This document shows positions 1 to 20,523 of a DNA stretch of 50,000 nucleotides, in pieces; positions within the stretch are counted from its first letter, which is position 1, and each line of letters starts with the position of its first letter. This DNA comes from Anaeromyces robustus (taxonomy: Eukaryota > Neocallimastigomycota > Neocallimastigomycetes > Neocallimastigales > Neocallimastigaceae). Both the position numbers and the translations under genes were made by a program. The DNA is taken from positions 40,001 to 90,000 of the forward strand of contig MCFG01000200.1 in assembly GCA_002104895.1 (NCBI GenBank), written 5' to 3'. Under the pieces are notes generated by a model that saw only the letters and a program-made list of their open reading frames with translations, was not told where the DNA came from and did not search any database.

Positions 1-355
1 TAATTATGTGAATAAATATAATAATAATAATAATATAGAGAATAGTAGGAATAAAAAAATTGATAAAAATAAAAATTATGTTATAGATATTAATAATAAT
101 ATAAATAGTTATAAAAGAAATCTATGTCAAAAAAATATAAAAAATGTAGATAATAATAATGAGACAATGAAAGTACTAAACAAAAATTGTATAGAAAACT
201 TGATTAAATATAAAAAAGTAAATGTTTTTGAAATGCCAATATCAAGGATAAAAATGAAAAATGAAAAATTAAAAAAAATAAAAGAAATTGATAAAATAAT
301 GAATGAAAACAAAATTAATACATTATACAATTCAAAGTATATTCTATCTTCATAG
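1..355 (+). CDS. 3' end of an unknown asparagine/lysine-rich protein (partial)
   Basis: The reading frame is open from the left edge of the window to a TAG stop at 353-355, so this is the end of a gene that starts outside the window. The visible part, about 117 residues, has an Asn-rich beginning and then a Lys/Glu/Asn-rich stretch that looks helical, followed by a short tail ending in Ser-Ser. No domain or family motif is recognisable. The frame has coding-like amino-acid variety (Cys, Met, Pro, Val) after residue 60, which supports a real exon. It could still be a chance opening in AT-rich DNA. Confidence 0.4.
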   Translation, partial: NYVNKYNNNNNIENSRNKKIDKNKNYVIDINNNINSYKRNLCQKNIKNVDNNNETMKVLNKNCIENLIKYKKVNVFEMPISRIKMKNEKLKKIKEIDKIMNENKINTLYNSKYILSS

Positions 356-950
356 TATTAAAATTAAAATCATAATAGAATGATTTTTATCATTTGTATA
401 TATATATTAATAATATATAATAATATACCAAATAAAATTAAATCAAATATATATAATATATAAATTGCTATAAATATGTGTTTAAATATCAAAAATATTA
501 TGTAATTGATAATAAATAATAAAAAAAATTATTTTTGATATTCTTTTAAAAGAAATAAAATCGAAGTCTTTACAAAAAGTATATAATTTTTATATTAATC
601 ATAAAAGGATCTTTCATATAAATATAAAAATTATTTATTCTTAAATATTTCATTATTAAATAGTTATTTAAAAAAATCTAATAGATTTTTTCCATTATTA
701 ATTTTCTTATACTATTCGTATTATCGTATTGTCCTGGTTAAAAAAAATTAAACCACAGGCTATTCATTAAAATTATGTATATATATTTATTTACATATTT
801 AAATTATACAAATAATATTGTTAAATGATTATTAAAATTTTAATATTATAATGATTGTTAATAATTATAAATAACTTAAAAAAGAACAATATTTTTTTTT
901 TTTTTTATAAAATTATTTATAATATTTTTAAATGTAATAGTAATGTTTTT
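356..950. other. AT-rich intergenic stretch with one small hairpin
   Basis: No gene is seen. The stretch is almost pure A/T apart from a patch near 725-762 where CCTG (733-736) can pair with CAGG (756-759) around an A-rich loop. That patch may belong to the structured island downstream. A T-run at about 891-906 lies near the end of the stretch. Confidence 0.5.
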
Positions 951-1365
951 CATAGACTTATCTTGTGTTATTATATAAATATATCGGAATTATATTCCAT
1001 GCCTTACCATTACTGTGTCAACGCCCTTTGTGTGTTTATATATATTACATCTAACACTAACGTAATAACGGGTCCAGTATACAATTCCCACTTACGAACA
1101 GTTGTTACCAAGGAAACTTCCTAAAAAAGAGAGCCGCACCCCACATTATTAGAACTTAGTTCTATTATTATATATTATTTTATGAGGCTTGAGATGCTAC
1201 GCCTCAAATACTTAACTTGAAGTAACTACTTCGCCCCAGTGTAAAAACCTATTACGGTGAAAAACCACTGTACTTGGGGTAGATTCAGTGTCAAACCAGA
1301 AGCCCTAAATATACTAAGGATAGGTCTACATTAAATGTAATAATGAATACCACATATCATCTCCT
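950..1365 (+). ncRNA. Candidate structured non-coding RNA, class unknown
   Basis: Base composition changes abruptly here: the GC share is far above the flanks although no convincing protein is encoded. Short perfect stems follow one another: GGAAT/ATTCC at 986-998, AGGAA/TTCCT at 1111-1122, TAGAAC/GTTCTA at 1150-1164, TGAGGC/GCCTCA at 1183-1206, GAAGTA/TACTTC at 1219-1232, and CCCC/GGGG at 1234-1279 with a nested AGTG/CACT pair. On the plus strand the interior has no run of five or more T until the T-run at about 1361-1365, which could end a polymerase III transcript. The minus strand has internal T5-T6 runs, so plus is preferred. I compared it by eye with U1-U6, U3, 5S, SRP, RNase P/MRP and telomerase RNA and found no convincing diagnostic motif. 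Confidence 0.45.
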
Positions 1366-1756
1366 TTTTATTAAATATAATTATATATTTTTTTTCCATT
1401 AAAAATATATATAATATATTAATAATTAAATTTATTAAAGAAATATATAAATAATTTTTAATTAAAACTATTTATATAATATTTTTTTATTTGTTACTAT
1501 TAAATAGTTATAATAATACAATTACATTTTTATTATATATAATATATAAATTTTATGATATTGCTATATTGTTTGACTATATATATAATTACTGTTAATA
1601 TTTTTAATTTAAAAAAATTTAAAAAATTTAATAAAAAATTAATATATATTTCATTATTAAATTATTTTTTTTACCATATATTTTATATAATTATTTTTAT
1701 AAAAAATTAATAATAAAATATCATTTGTAAAATATTCATATAATATAAAAAAAAAA

Positions 1757-3377
1757 ATGAATCAAAATTATAACTATTATCAACAAAATTTAGCAGTTTC
1801 ACAGCATAAAAATAAATCATTAATTGATGTTTTATTAAAAATTGAAAAGTATATATTTATTATAAATAATATAATATAAAATAAAAAGCAAAACATTAAT
1901 AATTTTAAATATTTAGAAAATATAATTTTGATTTTTCATTTTTTAAAGATAAAATTCAGAGAGAATTTTATAAATCCGTAACAGCTTTTCAAGTATATTA
2001 AATTATAAGTTATTATATTTTTTACTATATAATTGAATTATTAAATATGTATAAATTATAACAAAATAATTTATTTTTATTTATTTTTATTTATAAATAT
2101 TAATATTAATATAATTTTCTTTTATCTACTATCCACATAAGGATGAATTTCTTGTATACATGCAAAAAATTAACAATAATAATAATAATGATATGAAAAA
2201 AACATTTTCAGAATTAATAAATTACGAAATATCACTTATACAACAAAATAAGGAGCAATTTAAAGAATATAATAAAAAATATGATGAACATTTATATAAT
2301 ACACAAAATAAAATGTATTATCACCAAGCTCAATCAATGAATCAAGGACTTCCAAGTAATATGAATCAACCATATACAAATAATGTATAAATTATTAAAA
2401 TAATAGTATTATTAATAATAACTTTTAAATAAAATAGATAAAATCAAATATAATGAAATAAAAAACATTAATTTTTTGATTATATATATTATTAAATAAT
2501 AAATTAAAGAATGAACCCAATAGGTTGAATGATAATAAATCAAAAAATGGTATAATATAAATATATATATATATATTTTTATTTAAATATTAAATATTAA
2601 ATAATTAATTTAATATTTAAATTGAAAAAGTTTATTCAAAAAAAAGCATACCTAGCGTTCCTTCAATTGGAAGAATATTACCATTATCAGGTGTTAATCC
2701 TTTAAATCAAAATAATAATGGCCATAATAATAATAAAATTTTTAAAACAGGTAAAATATTATTAATATTTTATTTACTATGAAAAAAGAAAAAAGAAAAA
2801 TTGTTAATAAAATAAAGATTTTGTTACTAATAATGAAATATTAAAAAAATATTAAAAAGCTTCATATACAAAATATGGACCTTTTACTTCCTTTGGACCA
2901 GCTTATGATTTATCTGAATCAACTTTATCCACGTTAGAAGCATCCACGTTAGAACCATATTTATATAATACTGACAATGAAGAAATAAGTAATAATCAAA
3001 ATAAAGAAAAAGATAATTCATCATTGAATGACATACACAGTGACAGTTCTTTAGAAAAAGATAAAACCTTAGAAATTAATGAGAATGAAACAGAAGACTG
3101 GGAAAAAATGGGAATAAATTTAGAAAATGTATGTCAAAACTTTAATATTTCATATATAAAAAAAGATGAACTAAATTCAAAGGATAATAGGTCATTGGAT
3201 GAAAAAATAGCTGAGATATCACAACTCTTAAAACAACTTTTTGAGTATCAAGAAAATAGAAAAAACAGATCATATTATCAAACGGAAATCTCAGTAGACG
3301 AACAAGAATTAGGTTAGTTTTAATAAAATTATTAATTAAATTTATTATTATTACTATTATTATTATTATTATTATTA

Positions 3378-3458
<81 letters not shown>

Positions 3459-3730
3459 ATTTTACAATATTTAACTTAAAATATATAAATTATTTTAAAT
3501 GTAATATAATATATACATATATATATATATAAGCTTATAAAATAGAATCACGATTAAATAGCATGATAAAAGATATTCCTCCATCACAATTAATATCAAA
3601 ATCAAACATTAAATATGCAATGAATAATATTCAACATTATGAACCATGGTATCAAGGTGTATTAACGTATGATAATACTAGTACAGGTAGTCATTCAAGT
3701 ATGAATAGATACTCAAGACATGGAAAATAA
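1757..3730 (+). CDS. BRD7/BRD9-like (DUF3512-type) chromatin protein without a visible bromodomain
   Basis: Seven exons joined by GT-AG introns can be read in one frame from ATG 1757 to TAA 3728-3730. Approximate exons are 1757-1848, 1916-1999, 2143-2387, 2508-2547, 2631-2751, 2860-3314 and 3533-3730. The middle contains YGPFTSFGPAYDLSESTLS, and the C-terminus contains LDEKIAEISQLLKQL followed by a segment with ELAYKIESRLNSMIKDIPP and KYAMN. These resemble the C-terminal region of BRD7/BRD9, subunits of SWI/SNF chromatin remodellers. The N-terminal 100 residues are Asn/Gln-rich with a possible helix, and I cannot find a bromodomain ZA loop or the acetyl-lysine-binding Asn. The last intron carries a long TTA microsatellite (about 3347-3458). 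The family call is by remembered similarity only; the gene model is more secure than the function. Confidence 0.5.
3347..3458. repeat. TTA triplet microsatellite in the last intron of the BRD-like gene
   Basis: Nearly uninterrupted TTA triplets over about 110 bp between exons six and seven. A second short TTA tract lies just past the stop codon at about 3748-3800. Confidence 0.9.
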
Positions 3731-3770
3731 ATATCTTTTTAATAATAGTATTATTATTATTATTATTATA

Positions 3771-3801
<31 letters not shown>

Positions 3802-4025
3802 TATGTCTACAATAAACTGCATCAAATTAATTATAAAAAATAGCCAATATGAAATAAAATAAGCATATATTATTATATTGTATATTTTATAATATTTTCT
3901 TTTTTAAAATAAAATACTCCTTATTTCTTATTTAAATATTTTATTTATTAATTAATTAGTCATTATTTAATTCTTCAGTTATATTTTTTATTTTTTATGT
4001 ATTCTTTTATTATTCTTCAGTATTT

Positions 4026-6569
4026 TTATAATGATGTTTCGTTCTTTTTTATTTGGGTAAATTTTTTAGCTTTGGTTATTTTTTTTGATATACTTTTTAA
4101 TGACTTTATTGACATTGCATTCTTAGAATTAAATTTTGAAGCATTTTTTTCAAGCATTGTATTATCTTTATAATATATATCTCTTTGTTTCCATTCATTT
4201 TGCATTTTAATACAAAATTCTGAATTTGGTGAATTTAAATCATCATTTAATTTTAAATATGATGATATAGCCATGTTTAATATAGAAGTATTTATTAATC
4301 TTTTCTCAACATCATTTATTATAACAAATAACTCTTCTAAACAACCATGCATACGTAATTTTTTGTTAATATCTTGATTATTTTGCATAACATAAAAATT
4401 AATAATTTTAATTGCAATATCTCTATAATTATTATTAACAGAGGCAATATTTGCTATTATTTCTTCTATTAATCCACTTGATAAATTAAATATATATGAT
4501 GAAATATTATTATTAAAACTTATTATATTATATATTATACTCATTGATTTGTATTTTGTTTCCGTCGTTATTTCTTGATATATATATTCTATTAAATTAT
4601 TTCCTAAAGTTTCAAATATTATTTGGCCTGAATCATTATATAATGCCATATTTTCAATACAATTCAATAACTTTTCAATAATATTATACTCTTTTTTGGG
4701 CTTACATAAAATCATTTTAACAATTTTTATGACTTTGTTTAAAATTCCAGATTCATAAAAAAACTTAGAAATATTATCATAATTTGTTATTAATATTAAT
4801 AAATTAAGAATATTATTGATAATCATTTTAAATGGATCATTTTTTCTTTCATTGTAATTATCTTTAACATTATTTTCATAATCGTCTTTTGAATATTGAA
4901 AATAATCAGTATTATTATAAAAATAAATATATAATTTACTATTTTCAATTACAAATGTCGGACATTCTTTTTTTTTATTAAGATTTGGTAAAACAATTGT
5001 AACCTTAGCAAAAGAATCATAATAATAAATTAATACTAAATATAATGTATCTACTATTGATTTAGAATATTTTAATAAAACTTCTTTAATTGTATATGCT
5101 TTTGAAGAAAGACATATATTTTTAAGAATGCATATATAATTATCTATAGCAAAAAATACTGAGTAATCATTTTCAGGAATTAAATTTAAATTTTCTAATT
5201 TTTTTATAATAGAATTTATACCATCAAAAATATAATCAATCCCATGTAATGTATAAAATTTTGATTTAATATTTGTAAAGTTAAATATCATATTTCTTAA
5301 CATAAATGAAATTGGTAAATATAAATACTCGTTTGTTACAAAATGAATTGTAGGTTGTAATATTGATATTAAATAAGAATGTATCGTTTCAATATTACCA
5401 ACATCTTGACTAAGCATTAAATTTGACAAAATATAATAACTCTTTTTATTTAAAGGGAAAAAACAATTTTTCATAATTATATTAATTATTGGTATTATAT
5501 TTTGAGAGATCGCATCATGTCTAAAAACATCATTTAAACAACATACATTTTGTAAAATATTAAATCTTAATTCAAGAATTGAATCATTATAATTATTAAA
5601 ATCAAGGTTAATCATTTTATAATCATATATATTTATACTGAAACTTCTTAGAGTATCTCTACTACTCATTTCACTTAAAAGTATTCTTGAATTTGCCTTT
5701 AGATTTAATTTAAATGTTGAATTTATATCTCGTTTACTATTGTATTTGTCTTTTGATTTTGATTTTATATCTTTTAATGTAACTTTTTTATTTGTTTTAT
5801 TATTAGCTATTTTTTTATTGCCATTACTAATAGTAATATTTGAATTATTTATTATATTATCATTATTTATAATAGAATTACTTACATTATTATTATTATA
5901 ACTATATGCATTTTCATCATCATCTATTTTTTCTACTCTTGAACTTTCTTCTATCTTAATAGCCAAGTTTTTTATAATATCACAGCATAAAATTTCTATA
6001 ACACCAGAATAACCAAATATTTCTTGATATTTCTTATTTGATATCAACACTTTTATTAAATTTAAATATACTATTTGTTGCTCCTGTGTAGCATTTTTTT
6101 CTTTGTCACTAATGATATCACAAATTTTCGACAGTATATAATTAGATTTTAAAATTGGTAATATATAAATATTATTATTTTTAAATATTTTTTTAAATAA
6201 TTTTGCTAGATATATATATACATCATATTTATCTACAAAATGATAATTAAAAAGTTTTTCATAAATTTCAATGTAATCATTAGATGTTAATAATTCACAA
6301 TTCTTATTATTATTAGCATAATATTTTAGTAGTATTAAATATGAACAAATTACAATTGAATTAGGTTTATTATTTACAATATTTTCAAAATAATAATAAT
6401 CTTTATTACTCATTAAATATGTATATGTTGCCTGACACTTATAATAATTCTTATTATTAAATATATCTATTGCAGTTGACAGTTGGATTTCTTCATCTGT
6501 ATAATTAGAAAGTTTCTTCAATATAATAGTATTTTCACTAGAAGGTAATTCTTTAGTAGGTTTATTCAT
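4026..6569 (-). CDS. Large helical-repeat (armadillo-like) protein, function unknown
   Basis: One uninterrupted 847-codon frame runs from ATG at 6569-6567 to a stop at 4026. An intron-free frame of this length cannot be chance in DNA this AT-rich. The protein is a chain of Leu/Ile/Asn-rich helices in the style of armadillo or HEAT repeats (roughly residues 30-200 and 310-780). They are interrupted by an Asn/Lys/Ser low-complexity linker (about 205-300) and followed by a basic Lys/Ser-rich tail of about 50 residues. I recognise no catalytic motif, signal peptide or membrane segment and no specific family. It is divergent from the ligase IV gene, with 483 bp between the two starts. A scaffold role is suggested only by the fold type. 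Confidence 0.8.
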   Translation of the reverse strand: MNKPTKELPSSENTIILKKLSNYTDEEIQLSTAIDIFNNKNYYKCQATYTYLMSNKDYYYFENIVNNKPNSIVICSYLILLKYYANNNKNCELLTSNDYIEIYEKLFNYHFVDKYDVYIYLAKLFKKIFKNNNIYILPILKSNYILSKICDIISDKEKNATQEQQIVYLNLIKVLISNKKYQEIFGYSGVIEILCCDIIKNLAIKIEESSRVEKIDDDENAYSYNNNNVSNSIINNDNIINNSNITISNGNKKIANNKTNKKVTLKDIKSKSKDKYNSKRDINSTFKLNLKANSRILLSEMSSRDTLRSFSINIYDYKMINLDFNNYNDSILELRFNILQNVCCLNDVFRHDAISQNIIPIINIIMKNCFFPLNKKSYYILSNLMLSQDVGNIETIHSYLISILQPTIHFVTNEYLYLPISFMLRNMIFNFTNIKSKFYTLHGIDYIFDGINSIIKKLENLNLIPENDYSVFFAIDNYICILKNICLSSKAYTIKEVLLKYSKSIVDTLYLVLIYYYDSFAKVTIVLPNLNKKKECPTFVIENSKLYIYFYNNTDYFQYSKDDYENNVKDNYNERKNDPFKMIINNILNLLILITNYDNISKFFYESGILNKVIKIVKMILCKPKKEYNIIEKLLNCIENMALYNDSGQIIFETLGNNLIEYIYQEITTETKYKSMSIIYNIISFNNNISSYIFNLSSGLIEEIIANIASVNNNYRDIAIKIINFYVMQNNQDINKKLRMHGCLEELFVIINDVEKRLINTSILNMAISSYLKLNDDLNSPNSEFCIKMQNEWKQRDIYYKDNTMLEKNASKFNSKNAMSIKSLKSISKKITKAKKFTQIKKNETSL

Positions 6570-7052
6570 TTTTTATTTAATATAAAATTTTTAATATATA
6601 AAGAAATTAATGCTTTTTTTTTTTCAATAATAAATGATTAATTAATATAATTCACATATAATATAATATAATATAAAATACTAATATTTTCTCTTTCTTT
6701 TATATCAATAGAATAATTATTATATAAATTTAGCATCCAATTCTTGATATTACCTTTTACTCAATTAAAAAAATATCCAAAATAAAATATGATGTTTAAA
6801 GTTTATGGTAAAATATTCATAAATAGAAAATTTTTATATTTAATAATATATTTTTAATTTAAAAAAATAATGAAATTTTATAGATTTAATATTAAAATTT
6901 TTTATAATATAAAAAAATATTAAAAAATTTAAAATATACTTTCTATAACTGTATATAGAATAAGTGTTTTTTTTATAAAAATAAAATGTTAATTTTGAAT
7001 CTTTAAATAAATATTAAAAATTGAATGAAATTTCATTAATTTATTAAATATA
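6570..7052. promoter_or_regulatory. Shared divergent promoter region of the ARM-like gene and LIG4
   Basis: Both neighbours start outward from this 483-bp gap, so it must hold both promoters. It is almost entirely A/T with poly-T and poly-A runs. No specific factor site stands out. Confidence 0.45.
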
Positions 7053-7579
7053 ATGGATGACACTTCAAAGCATGAAAGATTTTCAAACTTTTGTAGTTTA
7101 CTAGAAACTCTTCAAAAGAAAACAGGAAGATCAACAAAATTGTTTCAAAAAGATATTATACAACGTTATTTTAATGTAATATATATATTAAATATTTATA
7201 ATATTTTTTGCTTATATATTTATTGTTTTTTATATATTTTATATTATATATACATTAAGAAATGGAAATTATATGGAGGTAGTTTATTTCCAGTAATAAG
7301 GCTTCTTCTTCCTCATGTAAAATTAAAAATGTATCATTTTATTGTATTATTTTGAAAAAAAAAAAAAAAATAAAATAAAAATAAATAATGTAATACCTAG
7401 TTATATATCTTCTTTATATATACCTGTTATAAAAGATTGACAAAAAAAGACTTAATTACAGGATTAAAGAAAAAACTTTAAGTAAAATCTATGTTAATGT
7501 ATTATGTTTACCTCCTGAATCACCAGATGGAAGAACATTAATAAATTGGAGAATACCAGGAAAAGCAAAAATGGTAAAC

Positions 7580-7677
<98 letters not shown>

Positions 7678-10600
7678 ATAGTAGTTGATTAATATGCATA
7701 AGTTACATAAGAATTATTTAATAATTAAATTAAATAAATTACATATAAAAGAAAACTGTAGGTGATTTTGCATCAGTTTTATATGGAGTTTTGTTGAAAC
7801 GTTCAACATTTACTGGAAAGAGTATTTTAACTATTGCAGACATAAATGAAAAATTAGATTTATTAAATCAAGCTGAATCATTGTAATTAAGAATATTAGA
7901 ATAAATATATCTTTATGTATTTAATAATATTTTATAATATTATATGTATATATGATATATATGATATAAACATTGTAATATTTTTACAAGTGAACAGCAA
8001 AAAGATTGCATTCGCTCTTTTTATACTACTTTAACTCCTCTAGAACAAAAATGGATAGTAAGAATTATTTTAAAAGGTATAGAATATAAGAAATGATTTA
8101 TACTGGCAATATTTAACTAATATGTTTAATTAATTCAAGATTTAAAAATAGGTCTTACAGAAAATTCAATATTAAATATTTATCATCCTGATGCACTTAA
8201 TATGTTCAATGTTTGTAGTGATTTATATGAAGTCGTTGAAAGTTTAAATGATTCTTCCAAAAGAATAGAAATAGAAGTATTTTTCAAAACTATATAAACT
8301 ATATTATTTAGAATTAAATATATTAATATTATTATTTTATGATTACATAAAGGGTTTGTCAGTATTTCATCCATTCCAACCAATGCTGTGTGAAAGAATA
8401 CCAATTAATAGCTGTTTAAAAATACTAAATACTAATGTATTTTATATTGAAAATAAATTAGACGGAGAAAGAATACAGCTACATATGAAAGATGGGGAAT
8501 TTCAATATTGGTCAAGGTATCTTATTGTATTTTGTTACATATTATTTAAATATATGTAACTTTTTTTAAAAGTTAATATAAATACATATTATTAATCTGT
8601 ATATATAATATAAAAAGAAAAGCAACGCAATACACTAATGCATATGGTAGTAATAAAAATGAAGGAACATTAACACCATTTATTTATGATGTATTCAATC
8701 CTTCTATTGACGAGTAATATATTAATAATAATAATTAAAAAAAACAATAATCTAAATTTAATAATAATAATAGTAGTAAGCGAAATCTAATGAAATATAT
8801 ATATTTTTAGATGTATTTTAGATGGAGAAATGTTAGTTTATGATCCAAATATTGATGATTTTCTACCATTTGGTTCATTGAAAACAGCAATTTTAGATCA
8901 ATCTGATGAAAAAATGAAAAGAAGGCCATGTTTTGTCATTTTTGATGTATTATATATTAATGGTAAATGTTTAATTAATCAGCCAATGGTTAATAGAGTA
9001 AAATTATTACCAGAAATTATGAAAGAAAAATATGGATATATAATGTTTCATAAAAGGGAAGAAGGTAAAACAACTAGTGATATTATTAAAGCATTAGAAA
9101 AAGTTATTGAATTACATGGTGAAGGTTTAGTAATAAAAGATCCAAATTCAAATTATGAATTAGGAACAAGATCAAAAAAATGGATTAAAATAAAACCTGA
9201 ATATGTAAATTCATTATGTGATGAACTTGATGTACTTATTGTTGGAGGTTATTATGGAAATGGTTATAGAAGAGGAAGAATATCACATTTTTTATGTGCC
9301 GTGTTAAAAGAAAAAATTGAAAATGAAAATAATTATGATAAAAATGAAGATATATACAATGATAATGATAATGAAATAAAAGATAATAATAATAATAATA
9401 TTGATGATAATGGTAAATCTAATAATAATTTACCACATTTTGTATCATTTTGTAAATTTGGTTCAGGTTATTCATTAGATGAATTGGAAAGCTTATCAAA
9501 AGAAAAAAATGGGAATTGGAAACCCTTAGATCCAAAAAATATACCATCTTGGTTGTCTTTAGAAAAAAAAGATTTACCAGACGTATATATTCTTCCAGAT
9601 CAGTCTCAAATTGTTCAGTTAAAAGCAACAGAAATCGTTCCATCTGTTTCATATTCTGCAGGAGTTACATTACGTTTTCCAAGATTTGAAAAAATTAGAG
9701 AAGATAAAAGTTATAAAGATTGCTTAACATTAAAAGAATTGTTACAATTACAAAATCTTTCGTCAGGGAGACTTCAATCAAGATCACTCGATCACAATAA
9801 TTCAGAGTCTTTTTCATTAGAAGGAATGTCTACAAAAAGAAAGAAAAGAAGAATCACAACTAAATCAGAAATTTCAGTTCTCCATTCATTTGTAGGAGCT
9901 GATACATCAAATATTGATAAAAAAGATTCACTTTTTGATAATATGGAGTTCTGTGTTATGCCTGGAATAAACGAAAAGCAATCAAATATTAATAAACAAA
10001 AATTAGAAATATTAATTGTAGAGCACGGTGGAAAAATTATTCAGAATCCTCATAGTATAACCACAAAATATGTTATTGCTGATAAAATAAGTAAATTTTT
10101 AAAAATTTTAATAATACTAATATTTCAATAATAATATTATTATATTGATAAATTTTGATATTAATAATATGATTATTACTTTTTTTATATTATTAAATAA
10201 TAATTAGCATTAAAAGTTAAAAATATAATTAACACAAAAATACATGATGTAATTAAATCTCAATGGGTTTTAGATTGTATAAAACGAAATGAAATTCTTG
10301 AAATATCAAATAGATATTCAATATTTTTATCTAAAAAAACGGTTAAAGCTATTAAAAAAAATATGGATATATATGGAGATATATATACAGAAGAATACTC
10401 ACTTGATAATTTTAAAGAAGTATATATAACATATTTTAGATAATAAAATGCTTTCTTTATTGGTATATATATAATTAATTTTTTAATAAATTTAATATAT
10501 CTATAATAAATAGCTAATGAAAGAAATGAATAACAATGAAGAATTTAAACAAATATTAAATAAATATATATATAACCGGAGTATTGAAAATAAAAAAAAT

Positions 10601-11256
10601 AATGAATTTTTAAAAATTATCTCATCAATTGAAGAAAAATATATTTTTACAATATATGGTTTATTTAGAAATATATATGGTTATTTTCCACATAAAGAAT
10701 ATAGCTTAAATGAAAAATACAAAAATTATGGTTTATTATCAAAGTAATTAAAAATAATATTCATATAATTTATTGTCAATTCGTTTTTTTATTTATTAAT
10801 ATTTTAATTAAATTCTATTCAATATTTTTTAAAGAATAAAAAATATTGAAAATATTTTTAGGTTTTATGGTGGAAATACATTAGATAATGTAATATCAAT
10901 ATATTATCAATATATATAATACTATTATTTATTAACTATTGAATATCTATTTAATATTAGATAACATCTGAATGTACACATATATTTATTGATCCTGATT
11001 TAAATAATATTATATCCGAACTACAAAAAATAACAAATCAGTAAGCTTTATAATAATAATAATAATATAATAATAATAATAATAATAATAATTACTAAAT
11101 CTATATTTACTTATAATAAATAGTTACGAAAAAAAACCAAGATTTGTAAATATTAAATGGATATTTGATTGTATAAAACAACGTTTTTTATTATCTGAAT
11201 CTGATTATTTGCCATTACATTCAATATCTGCGAACCCAATAATTAAACTTCTATAA
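7053..11256 (+). CDS. LIG4: DNA ligase IV (ATP-dependent, non-homologous end joining)
   Basis: Seals double-strand breaks in the nucleus together with XRCC4/Lif1 in non-homologous end joining. The N-terminal domain starts MDDTSKHERFSNFCSLLETL at ATG 7053. The adenylation motif YIENKLDGERIQLH gives the active-site Lys at codon 8455-8457. Downstream are CILDGEM, EGLVIKDP, KKWIKIKPEY and the ligase-IV-type DELDVLIVGGYYGNG. TLRFPRFEKIR closes the catalytic core, then come two BRCT domains (about 9930-10440 and 10860-11250), the second with the W-x-x-D-C type segment WIFDCIKQRF. There are about 11 GT-AG introns, and one (7574-7762) carries AAT and AGT triplet runs. Domain order matches the human enzyme, and an Asn/Asp-rich insertion lies near 9350-9430. 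The stop TAA is at 11254-11256. It is convergent with rotatin. Confidence 0.95.
7577..7684. repeat. AAT then AGT triplet run inside a LIG4 intron
   Basis: Uninterrupted AAT triplets switch to AGT/TAG triplets, apparently an expanded point variant of the first unit. It is confined to the intron between the exon ending GKAKM and the exon beginning KTVGDFAS. Confidence 0.85.
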
Positions 11257-11415
11257 ATATTATTCAATTCTTTAAATTTTTATAAGTTTTCATTTTAATA
11301 TCTTTTTTTTTTTTTAATTTAAAAATAAAATAAAATAAAATAAAATAAAATAAAATAAAATAAAATAAAATAAAATAAAATTATATTAATGCATTGTTTA
11401 TTTATCTATTATTGA

Positions 11416-11469
<54 letters not shown>

Positions 11470-11580
11470 TTTTTAATTTTTATTTATTTTAATTAAATTA
11501 TTTTACTCGTAGTTTTAATTGTTATTCAGAAAGCTATTCTTTTAATATATAAATGATAAATGATGATTATAAAAAAAAAA
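11257..11580. other. Convergent intergenic gap with AAAAT and TTA repeats
   Basis: Separates the stops of LIG4 (+) and rotatin (-). It contains an AAAAT/TAAAA pentanucleotide run (about 11321-11381) and a TTA triplet run (about 11418-11468), plus T-rich sequence that could serve as 3'-end signals for both genes. No gene is seen. Confidence 0.7.
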
Positions 11581-19858
<8,278 letters not shown>

Positions 19859-20194
19859 ATTATATAATAAAAATTTTACCACTTAATAACCTTTGATATT
19901 ATACAGCCTTCTAAAAAATAGTTCAATATATATATAAATTACTGGGTATAATCAAAATTTAATATATAAATAAATCATTTCAGAAATAAAAATTATTATT
20001 ATTTAACAAAAGTTATAAAATTTTATTTCTTATAACAATGAAAACTAAAAGAAATTAAATTTATTTATTAATAATGAAACAATGAAACAAAAACATGAAA
20101 TAAAAAAAAAACCTGTAAATAAAAAATAACTTCAATATAATTTAATTAATTAATTTTTTAATTAATTATTAATGAGAAAAAGTTTAAAATTTTA

Positions 20195-20457
<263 letters not shown>

Positions 20458-20523
20458 TTTATTACAATTAATTTTTCTATTATATTTTACATATTTTTAT
20501 CTTTTCCTATTTTATTTTTTATT

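Noticed and set aside
855-1124. 89-codon open frame overlapping the GC-elevated island
   Set aside because: Starts in a poly-T run, covers only part of the island and stops midway, while the hairpins continue beyond it. RNA structure explains the region better, though I cannot exclude a decayed gene.
1303-1308. CCCTAA, the complement of a TTAGGG telomere repeat, as a telomerase RNA template
   Set aside because: Only one unit is present. A template needs about one and a half repeats, and the next bases (ATATAC) do not continue it.
1300-1335. AAATATACT and flanks as the conserved region V of RNase P RNA
   Set aside because: The nine-base resemblance is to AT-rich sequence and no matching conserved region I was found upstream.
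1848-2450. Bromodomain remnant DKIQREFYKSVTAF in the BRD-like gene
   Set aside because: A short resemblance to part of the BRD9 bromodomain exists, but the ZA loop and the binding Asn are absent, so I do not call a domain.
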